Shown: positions 1-7,910 of the stretch, piece by piece
How positions within the stretch are numbered: the first letter of the stretch is position 1
How the letters are laid out: every line of letters starts with the position of its first letter
NCBI GenBank assembly: GCA_002367255.1
Contig: DFBD01000080.1
Location: 1 to 12,149, forward strand
DNA length: 12,149 bases
DNA from: Rhodobacterales bacterium UBA3089
GTDB taxonomy: Bacteria > Pseudomonadota > Alphaproteobacteria > Rhodobacterales > Rhodobacteraceae
Reading direction: 5' to 3'
Made by a program: the position numbers and the translations under genes
The notes under the pieces: model-generated
Database searches by the model: none
Seen by the model: only the letters and a program-made list of their open reading frames with translations
Told to the model about the DNA's origin: nothing

Positions 1-390
1 CGCTCCGCTCACGCCGATCTAATGGCAATTGCCGGCCAGATGCCTGTCATCACCAAGGCCAAGAAATCCATCGCGGGTTTCAAGGTTCGTGAAGATATGC
101 CTCTCGGTGTCAAAGTGACATTGCGCGGTGACCGTATGTACGATTTCCTTGATCGTCTGGTTACTGTTGCTATGCCTCGTATCCGCGATTTCCGTGGTAT
201 TTCGGGCAAGTCGTTTGACGGTCGTGGCAACTACGCCATGGGCCTGAAAGAGCATATCGTATTCCCGGAAATCGACTTTGATAAAGTTGACCAGTTCTGG
301 GGTATGGATATCGTAATTTGCACCACCGCGGATACCGATGCGGAAGCGAAAGCGCTGTTGAAGCAATTCAACATGCCTTTCACTAACTAG
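1..390 (+). CDS. rplE: 50S ribosomal protein L5 (5' end missing)
   Basis: Large-subunit protein that binds 5S rRNA and contacts the P-site tRNA and the small-subunit head. The reading frame is open from the first base of the window, so the start lies upstream; the 129 codons present cover roughly the C-terminal two thirds of a protein usually near 180-187 residues. Recognisable L5 blocks are [39 protein letters not shown] and the C-terminal block containing DIVICTTA. An internal ATG at 22 is not the start, because L5 homology continues upstream of it. The gene ends with TAG, and 19 bp separate it from rpsN. It is the first visible gene of the spc-type cluster and is presumably co-transcribed with everything down to rpmD. 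Confidence 0.96.
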   Translation, partial: RSAHADLMAIAGQMPVITKAKKSIAGFKVREDMPLGVKVTLRGDRMYDFLDRLVTVAMPRIRDFRGISGKSFDGRGNYAMGLKEHIVFPEIDFDKVDQFWGMDIVICTTADTDAEAKALLKQFNMPFTN

Positions 391-409
391 CGCGGGAGGA
401 GAGAAAAAC

Positions 410-715
410 ATGGCTAAAGTATGTATGATCCAACGCGAATTGAAGCGGCAGAAATTGGTGGCGAAATACGCTGACCGACGCGCTGCTCTCAAAGAGATCG
501 CGATGAATAAAGACCTGCCTGTTGAAGAGCGTTTCAAGGCTAACCTGGCACTCGCCAAGTTGCCTCGTAATTCTTCGGCAACGCGCCTGCACAATCGTTG
601 TCAGGTGTCTGGTCGCCCTAAAGCTTACTACCGTAAGCTTAAAATGTCCCGTATCGCGCTGCGCGATTTGGCCTCCATTGGTCAGATCCCCGGCATGGTT
701 AAATCTAGCTGGTAA
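410..715 (+). CDS. rpsN: 30S ribosomal protein S14
   Basis: Small-subunit protein of the 30S head, needed for late 30S assembly. At 101 residues it is the long form without the zinc-binding CxxC pairs: the region that would hold the zinc ribbon reads [19 protein letters not shown] with a single cysteine. The C-terminus has the usual S14 pattern [17 protein letters not shown]. The start ATG is preceded by GGGAGGA at 394-400. The stop codon TAA at 713-715 overlaps the Shine-Dalgarno of the next gene (AAGGAGG, 714-720), so translation of S14 and S8 is closely linked. The type and length agree with alphaproteobacterial S14. Confidence 0.97.
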   Translation: MAKVCMIQRELKRQKLVAKYADRRAALKEIAMNKDLPVEERFKANLALAKLPRNSSATRLHNRCQVSGRPKAYYRKLKMSRIALRDLASIGQIPGMVKSSW

Positions 716-727
716 GGAGGGTATAAA

Positions 728-1126
728 ATGAACTTGAACGATCCTCTCGGCGATATGCTGACACGTATTCGTAACGCACAATTGCGTGGCAAATCCTCCA
801 CTCACACACCAGCTTCCAAGCTGCGTGCATGGGTTCTGGACGTGCTTAAATCCGAAGGCTACATCCGTGGCTATGAAACTGGAAAAGATGCCGACGGCAA
901 ACCACAAATCGTGATCGAGTTGAAATACTACGATGACGAACCGGTTATCCGTGAGCTTAAACGTATTTCGACCCCTGGTCGTCGCGTTTACGCAGGTGTG
1001 AAAGACATCCCTACCGTCCGTCAGGGCCTTGGTATTGCGATCGTCTCCACGCCTAAGGGTGTTATGTCCGATGCGCAAGCTCGTGCCGACAATGTCGGTG
1101 GCGAAGTCTTGTGCACAATCTTCTAA
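728..1126 (+). CDS. rpsH: 30S ribosomal protein S8
   Basis: Primary 16S rRNA-binding protein of the central domain of the 30S subunit; in E. coli it is also the translational repressor of the spc operon. The 132-residue product starts [18 protein letters not shown], the standard S8 N-terminus, and ends in the conserved block [22 protein letters not shown]. The internal [15 protein letters not shown] segment is also typical. The start has an excellent Shine-Dalgarno (AAGGAGG at 714-720). It lies between rpsN and rplF, as in other proteobacterial spc clusters. Whether S8 feedback control operates here cannot be judged, because the rplE start region where the E. coli operator lies is outside the window. 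Confidence 0.97.
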   Translation: MNLNDPLGDMLTRIRNAQLRGKSSTHTPASKLRAWVLDVLKSEGYIRGYETGKDADGKPQIVIELKYYDDEPVIRELKRISTPGRRVYAGVKDIPTVRQGLGIAIVSTPKGVMSDAQARADNVGGEVLCTIF

Positions 1127-1136
1127 GGGGTAGGTC

Positions 1137-1670
1137 ATGTCTCGTATTGGTAAAAAACCGGTCGAGCTTCCTGGCGGCGTTTCAGCGTCCGTCTCGGGCC
1201 AGACCATCGAAGTGAAGGGGCCAAACGGCACTCGCTCGTTTCGTGCTACTGATGATGTAACAATCACAGTTGAAGATAACACAGTTAGCATCACTCCACG
1301 TGGTTCGTCCAAACGGGCGCGTCAGCAGTGGGGCATGTCCCGCACACAGGTTGCAAACCTTGTGCAGGGTGTGACTGGCGGTTTCACAAAAGAACTTGAA
1401 ATCCGCGGTGTTGGTTATCGTGCAGCACTTCAGGGCAATGCTCTGAAACTGTCGCTCGGTTATTCTCATGACGTTTTGTATGACATCCCCGAGGGGATCA
1501 AAGTTACCTGCCCGAAACCGACAGTTATTGTCGTTGAAGGCGGCGATCAACAGACTGTTGGTCAGGTAGCGGCGGAAATTCGTGCGTGGCGCAAACCAGA
1601 GCCTTACAAAGGCAAAGGTGTTCGCTACAAAGACGAATATGTCTTCCAAAAAGCTGGCAAGAAGAAATAA
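1137..1670 (+). CDS. rplF: 50S ribosomal protein L6
   Basis: Large-subunit protein near the sarcin-ricin loop and the factor-binding site. The 177-residue product matches the normal L6 length and begins [15 protein letters not shown]. It carries the repeated beta-rich L6 fold, including [19 protein letters not shown] around residue 80-98 and the C-terminal signature [14 protein letters not shown]. The gap from rpsH is 10 bp. The Shine-Dalgarno is weaker than in its neighbours (AAGGGG overlapping the rpsH stop), suggesting coupling to upstream translation. It is followed after 12 bp by rplR. Confidence 0.97.
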   Translation: MSRIGKKPVELPGGVSASVSGQTIEVKGPNGTRSFRATDDVTITVEDNTVSITPRGSSKRARQQWGMSRTQVANLVQGVTGGFTKELEIRGVGYRAALQGNALKLSLGYSHDVLYDIPEGIKVTCPKPTVIVVEGGDQQTVGQVAAEIRAWRKPEPYKGKGVRYKDEYVFQKAGKKK

Positions 1671-1682
1671 GGAGCGCACGAT

Positions 1683-2042
1683 ATGGCAATTTCTAAAAGA
1701 GAATTGTTCCAAAAGCGTCGTATGCGCACCCGGAGCAAACTACGTAAGACGGCTAATGGTCGTCCACGTCTTAGCGTCCACCGTTCTTCCAAGAACATCT
1801 CGGTTCAGTTGATCGACGATGCGCAGGGTGTAACCCTCGCGTCTGCATCGACACTCGAGAAAGACTTGGGTTTCGTGGGCAAAAACAACATGGAAGCAGC
1901 AGCAAAAGTAGGTTCGGCAATCGCTGAACGTGCCAAAAAAGCTGGTGTGGAAGATGTGTATTTCGATCGCGGCGGCTTCCTGTTCCACGGGAAAATCAAA
2001 GCACTCGCAGAGGCGGCCCGCGAGGGCGGTCTGAAGTTCTAG
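1683..2042 (+). CDS. rplR: 50S ribosomal protein L18
   Basis: 5S rRNA-binding protein that, with L5, anchors 5S rRNA in the central protuberance. The 119-residue product has the basic N-terminus ([14 protein letters not shown]), the [16 protein letters not shown] strand, and the C-terminal [23 protein letters not shown] block characteristic of L18. The Shine-Dalgarno AAGGAG at 1669-1674 overlaps the rplF stop. The TAG stop at 2040-2042 itself forms part of the AGGAG (2041-2045) that serves rpsE, so the genes are tightly stacked. Confidence 0.97.
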   Translation: MAISKRELFQKRRMRTRSKLRKTANGRPRLSVHRSSKNISVQLIDDAQGVTLASASTLEKDLGFVGKNNMEAAAKVGSAIAERAKKAGVEDVYFDRGGFLFHGKIKALAEAAREGGLKF

Positions 2043-2052
2043 GAGAACTACT

Positions 2053-2634
2053 ATGGCAAGAGAAGATAATCGCCGGGGTAAACGTCGCGATCGTGACGAA
2101 ACACCGGAATTCGCTGATCGCCTAGTTGCGATCAACCGTGTGTCCAAAACTGTTAAAGGTGGTAAGCGCTTCGGCTTTGCTGCTTTGGTAGTTGTTGGCG
2201 ACCAGAAAGGCCGCGTTGGCTTTGGTAAAGGTAAAGCTAAAGAGGTTCCTGAAGCAATTCGGAAAGCTACTGAGCAAGCCAAACGCCAAATGATCCGCGT
2301 TCCTCTGCGTGAAGGTCGTACACTTCACCACGATATGGCTGGCCGTCACGGTGCAGGCAAAGTGGTTATGCGTACAGCCCCAGCGGGTACCGGTATCATC
2401 GCCGGTGGTCCTATGCGTGCGGTGTTCGAAATGGTTGGCATTCAGGACGTTGTGTCCAAATCCATCGGTTCGCAGAACCCTTACAACATGATCCGCGCAA
2501 CGATGGATGGCCTCCGCAAGGAATCCTCCCCACGTAATGTTGCACAGCGTCGTGGTAAAAAGGTTTCGGACATTCTACCTAAAACTGACGCGGCTCCAGC
2601 AGTTGAAGAAACTGCTGAAGTTGCAGAAGCGTAA
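2053..2634 (+). CDS. rpsE: 30S ribosomal protein S5
   Basis: Small-subunit protein at the mRNA entry channel, involved in decoding fidelity and mRNA unwinding. The 193-residue product has a double-stranded-RNA-binding-like N-terminal domain ([22 protein letters not shown]) and the S5 C-terminal domain with [24 protein letters not shown] and [11 protein letters not shown]. It is somewhat longer than E. coli S5 because of an acidic, Ala/Glu-rich C-terminal tail after the conserved core; such tails occur in alphaproteobacterial S5. The start is supported by AGGAG at 2041-2045. The gap to rpmD is 12 bp. Confidence 0.97.
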   Translation: MAREDNRRGKRRDRDETPEFADRLVAINRVSKTVKGGKRFGFAALVVVGDQKGRVGFGKGKAKEVPEAIRKATEQAKRQMIRVPLREGRTLHHDMAGRHGAGKVVMRTAPAGTGIIAGGPMRAVFEMVGIQDVVSKSIGSQNPYNMIRATMDGLRKESSPRNVAQRRGKKVSDILPKTDAAPAVEETAEVAEA

Positions 2635-2646
2635 AGGATCAGAACA

Positions 2647-2835
2647 ATGGCTAAAACTATCGTTGTAAAGCAGACCGGTTCGCCGATCCGCCGCCCTAAA
2701 GACCAGCTAGCTACGCTAAAAGGTCTGGGTCTAAACAAGATGCACAAAACCCGTGAACTAGAGGACACTCCTTCGGTTCGCGGCATGGTCCGCAAGATCT
2801 CGCACATGGTCGAGATCATTGAGGAAAAAGGCTAA
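2647..2835 (+). CDS. rpmD: 50S ribosomal protein L30
   Basis: Small large-subunit protein of 62 residues, the standard bacterial L30 length. It begins [16 protein letters not shown], a variant of the usual KQ-x-S-x-I-R start, followed by the [21 protein letters not shown] segment that defines L30. The Shine-Dalgarno is AAAGGAT at 2633-2638. It is the last ribosomal gene before a palindrome and an intrinsic terminator. In many proteobacteria rplO (L15) and secY follow directly; here they do not, and the next gene is on the opposite strand. Confidence 0.96.
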   Translation: MAKTIVVKQTGSPIRRPKDQLATLKGLGLNKMHKTRELEDTPSVRGMVRKISHMVEIIEEKG

Positions 2836-2846
2836 GGCATCGGTTT

Positions 2847-2865
2847 GGTGGGTGAATCACCCACC
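2847..2865. repeat. Near-perfect palindrome after rpmD
   Basis: The 19-base sequence GGTGGGTGAATCACCCACC has two 9-base arms around a single central A. As RNA it would fold as a 7-bp GC-rich stem (GGTGGGT/ACCCACC) with a 5-base loop. It lies 11 bp after the rpmD stop and is followed by CTACGG without a T tract, so it is not an intrinsic terminator by itself. Palindromes of this sort are familiar as short dispersed intergenic elements in bacterial genomes, but copy number cannot be assessed from one window. It may stabilise the 3' end of the ribosomal mRNA. Confidence 0.6.
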
Positions 2866-2876
2866 CTACGGAAATT

Positions 2877-2909
2877 AAAACGCCTCGCGGGAAACTGCGG
2901 GGCGTTTTT
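2877..2909 (+). terminator. Intrinsic terminator of the ribosomal cluster, possibly bidirectional
   Basis: A 12-bp stem (AAAACGCCTCGC paired with GCGGGGCGTTTT, one T-G wobble) encloses an 8-base loop and runs into TTTTTG, the classic Rho-independent form. Read from the opposite strand, the same stem is followed by TTTTAATTT, so it could also stop transcription of the convergent minus-strand FAD oxidoreductase gene whose stop is at 2983. It marks the end of the ribosomal transcription unit after rpmD. Confidence 0.9.
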
Positions 2910-2982
2910 GTATATATAAGTTCATAACACGCCAGTTTAGAAACTCCCCTAGCGTCCTCCGATCTGATAAAGCGGCAATAGA

Positions 2983-4110
2983 CTAGCGATAAAGCTTGAG
3001 GTATTTGCGTTCGAATATCTCTTTTGTGCGATGTGCCAGGCGCATGCGTGGCAGAGCTAACCCAAGCTTTTCTGTGCGTGCCACGATAACGCCGGTTTTG
3101 TTGTCATCAATCACACACATCAGTTCCACGCGGAAGGTGTGGCTGGCGGGTTTGCCGTTCAGTTCGTCGATCAGGTTCGCCGCCGCTGCGGTGGCCTGTA
3201 AATCGGCCATATGCGCTTGTTTCGGTTGCCAGTCCGGGCCCGGGAAACTGCCGGAATCGCCAGCTACGTAAGTGTGTTCAAAGCCTTCGACTTTACAATG
3301 CTTGTCGGCCGTGATCAGCCCCCCTTCGGAGCGGGGTAAATCCGTGTTGTCGAACCATTTATTTCCGGTCATTCCGGGCATGAACATGATAAGGTCGGCG
3401 GCAAACTCGGTGCCTTCGGTGACGACTTTGTCAGCCTCGAAGCGGACCATTTTATGGCCGATATGGATTTCGATATCGAGGTCGTGCATTCGCTCCATCA
3501 ACTTCGCCCGCGCCTTTGGCCCGAGGCGGTCGCCCGGTTTTGGTGCAGGGCTAAAGAAGACGAGCTTGAATTTGTCGCGGCGACCTTGGCGGCGCAACAG
3601 TTCGTCCGTTCCAAACAAGAATTCAAACATCGGACCACCGCGCATGGCGGATTTTTCTTTGGGGTTACCGGCAAATCCGAAGGCGAGTGTGCCGCCATCC
3701 AGGCCTTCCAGTTTTTCCTTGAATTTCATCACAGGGTCTACGCCTTCGCACGGCGTGATTGCGTTCTCGATCCCCGGAAGCTTCTTGATAAATCGCCCGC
3801 CAGTGCCGATAATCAGGGCGTCGTTTTTCACGTCGCCTGTGGATGTTTTTACCGTCCGGCCACCGTCTTCAAGACCTTCAGCAGCGCCCTGAACGTAATT
3901 GACGTCATTACGTTTGAAGAAATTGTCCAGCGGGATCACGATGTCTTCAGGTTTGCGTTGGTCGGACGGAAGCCAGATCAGGCTGGGCAAATAGACGAGG
4001 CTAGGCTGCGGAGCGACGACGGTAATTTTTACTTGCTCGTCTGCGGCGCGCAGTTTTCGGACGGCTGTAAGGGCGGCAAACCCTGTGCCTAGCACGGTTA
4101 CGTCATTCAT
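2983..4110 (-). CDS. FAD-dependent oxidoreductase, sulfide:quinone oxidoreductase/NDH-2 superfamily, substrate unassigned
   Basis: A 375-residue flavoprotein. The FAD dinucleotide-binding motif GTGFAAL is at residues 8-14, a second flavin-contacting strand IIGTGG at 100-105, and the late FAD motif YVAGDSG at 281-287. The segment PKQAHMADLQATAAAANLI (296-314) resembles the helix after the second FAD motif in SQR and flavocytochrome c sulfide dehydrogenase. There is no clear GxGxxG NAD(P)H site in the middle domain (GGTLAFGFAGNP, 139-150), as in SQRs. Cysteines are at 121, 272 and 332. C121 and C332 fall in regions where SQRs carry redox cysteines, but the middle cysteine I would expect just before the conserved P-x-x-E-F segment is replaced (AMRGGPMFEF, 155-164). 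I therefore do not call it a sulfide:quinone oxidoreductase. No signal peptide is seen; the basic C-terminus (RTKEIFERKYLKLYR) could attach to the membrane. The start is supported by AGGTGA on the minus strand near 4113-4119. It is divergent from the ferredoxin gene. Confidence 0.85.
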   Translation of the reverse strand: MNDVTVLGTGFAALTAVRKLRAADEQVKITVVAPQPSLVYLPSLIWLPSDQRKPEDIVIPLDNFFKRNDVNYVQGAAEGLEDGGRTVKTSTGDVKNDALIIGTGGRFIKKLPGIENAITPCEGVDPVMKFKEKLEGLDGGTLAFGFAGNPKEKSAMRGGPMFEFLFGTDELLRRQGRRDKFKLVFFSPAPKPGDRLGPKARAKLMERMHDLDIEIHIGHKMVRFEADKVVTEGTEFAADLIMFMPGMTGNKWFDNTDLPRSEGGLITADKHCKVEGFEHTYVAGDSGSFPGPDWQPKQAHMADLQATAAAANLIDELNGKPASHTFRVELMCVIDDNKTGVIVARTEKLGLALPRMRLAHRTKEIFERKYLKLYR

Positions 4111-5356
<1,246 letters not shown>

Positions 5357-5384
5357 GGTGGAGATGCTTTATTGTTCAACGGCG

Positions 5385-5400
5385 ACTTAGCGGACTAAGT
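5385..5400. terminator. Weak hairpin between convergent genes
   Basis: ACTTAG at 5385-5390 and CTAAGT at 5395-5400 can pair over a CGGA loop. The stem is only 6 bp, AT-rich, and lacks a clear T tract (TAATGTTATC follows). It lies in the roughly 120-bp space where the + strand VCBS-like gene and the minus-strand glycosyltransferase gene converge, so a terminator is expected there, but this is a poor candidate. Nothing else is recognisable in that space. Confidence 0.25.
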
Positions 5401-5479
5401 TAATGTTATCAGCACACGGCTCGGGATCTGCTTTCAGATAAATGGTGGGGTCACCATAGTCACAGTGGACGGATACTGA

Positions 5480-6526
5480 TCACGAGACAGCTATCAGAGC
5501 TTGCTTCAAGCCCGCATCGTTATCCAGACCGAGGTTGCTCTCAAACACCCGCCAGTTTTGTTCTGTATATTTGTATGTGGCATCGAACTGCCGGAATAAT
5601 TCTGATTTGAGGCAGCCATGTGAAAGCAAATCGACATCATACTTTCCGGAATTACGATACAGAAATTCGGTGAAGGCTCCCGGCCCAGACAACCAGAAGA
5701 TTCCTCTCGGCCCTGCGTTGCGGATGTTGTTTAAGACGCATTCCAGCAACGATTCAATCAGGGGGCTTTTGGGGGGCGCGGCGATGAACCCGTTACTTGT
5801 CACGCAATTGGGGACATTCGTCATTGATGATGCCCACACTCGACCCCCTGCCAGTTTCAAGAATTCGGGTATTCGGTATTCTGGTCTGCTGTCAGCATCG
5901 CAATAGACACCGCCGTCTTTTGCTAGCCGATACAATCGAAAAACATCTGATTTAAGAGCAGGATGCCATAGTTTTGAGTATTCAATTGCGGCGTCCTGCC
6001 CGAACCCTTCGCCAATATACTGTTGAGCAGAGTTGCCATCGTACCATACATGCTTGTTGGTCTTACTTTTCCAAAGCTTCCTACCTTCCAAAACCTCTGT
6101 TGGCGGAACCGGTTGATCCCAAAACTGGAAAACATCACTTGTTTGACTGCCTCCTTGGGGGAAAGGTGATTTATGGGTTAGATATGTCGCCCAGCCCATA
6201 GCCTCAAATCTAGTCATTGGATGAGCTGCGATATCAGAAACAATTTGATGTAACCTGTCCTGAGTACCGTGGCTCAAGTCACAAAGAATGGCATTCAGAA
6301 GCCGAGGTTGCCCACCAAAGGTGTGATGTGCGAGCGGCATTAACGCATCGAAGCCAAACTCTGTACCGCTGGTCAGAAAATCGTCCAGCAGTCGGAAGGG
6401 GATGCCTGCTACATCGAAGCCTTTACCCGATATCTTTTCGAGATATTGATCCAATTTGGAAAAATTCTTTTTCGCTCTAAGAACGTCAATTCGCAAACGA
6501 TGGCTTAATCTCAATGGTTTCCCCAT
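5480..6526 (-). CDS. Glycosyltransferase, GT32/OCH1-like (DXD sugar-binding domain)
   Basis: A 348-residue probable sugar transferase using a nucleotide-sugar donor. The GT32-type signature spans residues 132-212. It starts with a strand and W/P pattern (VFQFWDQPVPP) and WYDGNSAQQY, then the donor-site block KSDVFRLYRLAKDGGVYCDAD, where D194 and the DAD motif at 210-212 correspond to the conserved KaDllRy...GGvYlDxD of the family. Further C-terminal marks are NGFIAAP (245-251) and SGPGAFTEFL (280-289). The first roughly 125 residues match nothing I recognise and could be a separate domain. No signal peptide or membrane segment is evident. The start has GAGG at a proper distance (near 6533-6536). 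Base composition is clearly more AT-rich than the flanking genes, suggesting an acquired cell-surface polysaccharide gene. It follows purD on the same strand after 52 bp and might be read from it. The acceptor is unknown. Confidence 0.8.
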   Translation of the reverse strand: MGKPLRLSHRLRIDVLRAKKNFSKLDQYLEKISGKGFDVAGIPFRLLDDFLTSGTEFGFDALMPLAHHTFGGQPRLLNAILCDLSHGTQDRLHQIVSDIAAHPMTRFEAMGWATYLTHKSPFPQGGSQTSDVFQFWDQPVPPTEVLEGRKLWKSKTNKHVWYDGNSAQQYIGEGFGQDAAIEYSKLWHPALKSDVFRLYRLAKDGGVYCDADSRPEYRIPEFLKLAGGRVWASSMTNVPNCVTSNGFIAAPPKSPLIESLLECVLNNIRNAGPRGIFWLSGPGAFTEFLYRNSGKYDVDLLSHGCLKSELFRQFDATYKYTEQNWRVFESNLGLDNDAGLKQALIAVS

Positions 6527-6578
6527 TATTTGCCTCTATATATGAACTATTCTAAATGCCATCATAATGGTGCGCAGA

Positions 6579-7841
6579 TCACAATGCCCTATACCCGATG
6601 TCCGTTCTATAAAACCCTTCGGGCCAATCGATTTTTTCAATCGTTGCATATGCCTTAGCATGGGCTTGCTTCAAGGTATCCCCGCGGGCTGTGATCGCCA
6701 GAACGCGTCCACCTGTTGCCAGTGTTTTACCGTCTTTCGCAGCCGTTCCGGCGTGGAACACATGCAGTTTAGACCCATCGTCAAGGCCTTCTAGCCCTGC
6801 GATTTCCGTGCCCTTTTCGTAAGCACCGGGGTAACCGTCGGCGGCGTAAACCACGGATAAGGCGTGATCGTCGGCCCAGTTGATACGAGCGTCGGCAAGG
6901 TTACCTTCGGCGCAGGCCAGCAGGGCGTCGAGCACTTGTGCGCCGAGGCGGATCATCAAAGCCTGGCATTCGGGGTCGCCGAAGCGGACGTTGTATTCGA
7001 CCAGTCGAGGTTGCCCGTCTTTGATCATGAAGCCCGCGTAAAGGACGCCTTGGAACGGGGTGCCGCGTTTGGCCATTTCTTTGATCGTCGGGATGATGGT
7101 TTCGTTTAACGCCTTTTCGGTGATTTCAGCGGTCATCACGGGGGCGGGGGAATAAGCGCCCATGCCACCTGTGTTTGGCCCTTGGTCGCCGTCGAAGGCG
7201 CGTTTGTGGTCTTGGGCAGTACCCATTGGCAGGACGTTTTCGCCGTCGGACAGCACGAAGAAGGATGCTTCTTCGCCCTCCATGAACTCCTCGATCACGA
7301 CTTCAGCGCCGGCTTCACCGAAACTGCCACCGAACATGTCATCAAGGGCGGTAAGCGCGGTTTCCAAATCCATGGCGACGACCACGCCTTTGCCGGCTGC
7401 AAGGCCGTCGGCTTTGATAACGATGGGGGCGCCTTGTTCGCGCACATAGGTTTTAGCGGCTTCGAGTTCGGTAAAGTGGGCGTAGGCGGCGGTGTCGGCG
7501 CCGCATGCATCGCAGATTTCCTTGGTGAAGTTTTTTGAAACTTCCAATTGTGCGGCGGCGGCTGAAGGGCCGAAGGTCAGGATGCCAGCCGCGCGTAATG
7601 TGTCGGCCACCCCTGCGGCGAGGGGGGCTTCCGGGCCAATAACCACAAAGCTGATGCTTTCATCGGCGCAAAAATCCACCACCGCGTCGCCGTCTTCGGG
7701 GTTAATGTTAACGCAATCCGCGACTTGGGCGATGCCCGCGTTTCCGGGGGCGCAGAACAGTTGGTCGCATTTGGGGTTTTGGGCGATGGCCCATGCAAGG
7801 GCGTGTTCACGGCCCCCTCCGCCTAAAATCAGGATGTTCAT
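6579..7841 (-). CDS. purD: Phosphoribosylamine--glycine ligase (GAR synthetase)
   Basis: Joins phosphoribosylamine and glycine with ATP to give glycinamide ribonucleotide, the second step of purine synthesis, in the cytoplasm. The 420-residue product is the usual monofunctional bacterial length. The N-terminal domain begins MNILILGGGGREHALAW, with the FCAPGNAG block at 29-36. The ATP-grasp part has VIKADGLAAGKGVVVA (141-156), the PNTGGMGAYSP signature (222-232) and the metal/ATP site EYNVRFGDPECQ (282-293). I start it at the ATG whose first base is 7841, because homology begins there and GAGGGAG lies just upstream; the frame stays open 35 codons further upstream, but that part would overlap xseA and resembles nothing in the family. 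It is divergent from xseA. The single-gene location, away from other pur genes, is normal for alphaproteobacteria. Confidence 0.96.
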   Translation of the reverse strand: MNILILGGGGREHALAWAIAQNPKCDQLFCAPGNAGIAQVADCVNINPEDGDAVVDFCADESISFVVIGPEAPLAAGVADTLRAAGILTFGPSAAAAQLEVSKNFTKEICDACGADTAAYAHFTELEAAKTYVREQGAPIVIKADGLAAGKGVVVAMDLETALTALDDMFGGSFGEAGAEVVIEEFMEGEEASFFVLSDGENVLPMGTAQDHKRAFDGDQGPNTGGMGAYSPAPVMTAEITEKALNETIIPTIKEMAKRGTPFQGVLYAGFMIKDGQPRLVEYNVRFGDPECQALMIRLGAQVLDALLACAEGNLADARINWADDHALSVVYAADGYPGAYEKGTEIAGLEGLDDGSKLHVFHAGTAAKDGKTLATGGRVLAITARGDTLKQAHAKAYATIEKIDWPEGFYRTDIGYRAL

Positions 7842-7853
7842 GCGCGCTCCCTC

Positions 7854-7882
7854 TTGGCCTTTGTTACGGGTCGTTCTAAAGT
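7854..7882 (+). promoter_or_regulatory. Candidate sigma70-type promoter for xseA
   Basis: TTGGCC at 7854-7859 and TAAAGT at 7877-7882 are 17 bp apart, each matching about 4 of 6 consensus positions. A transcript from here would start around 7889 and give a very short leader. It fits the cramped purD-xseA divergent gap, but the match is modest and based only on inspection. Confidence 0.3.
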
Positions 7883-7910
7883 CGCGGGATGGTACATGCA
7901 AGCGCACACA

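Noticed and set aside
383..1312. Long open frame (309 codons) on the minus strand across rpsN, rpsH and rplF.
   Set aside because: It is wholly antisense to three unmistakable ribosomal protein genes and its translation has no recognisable motif; it arises from their codon bias.
3454..4092. 212-codon + strand frame antisense to the FAD oxidoreductase gene.
   Set aside because: The minus-strand product has clear FAD motifs at both ends; the + strand translation looks like a shadow with no ribosome binding site of note.
6527..6578. TATATA just before the glycosyltransferase start as a promoter -10 element.
   Set aside because: It directly abuts the ribosome binding site, so transcription would start after the Shine-Dalgarno, and no -35 element is present at the right distance.
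7854..7910. xseA beginning at the TTG at 7854.
   Set aside because: It would add 19 residues without homology and has no ribosome binding site; two later ATGs fit better.
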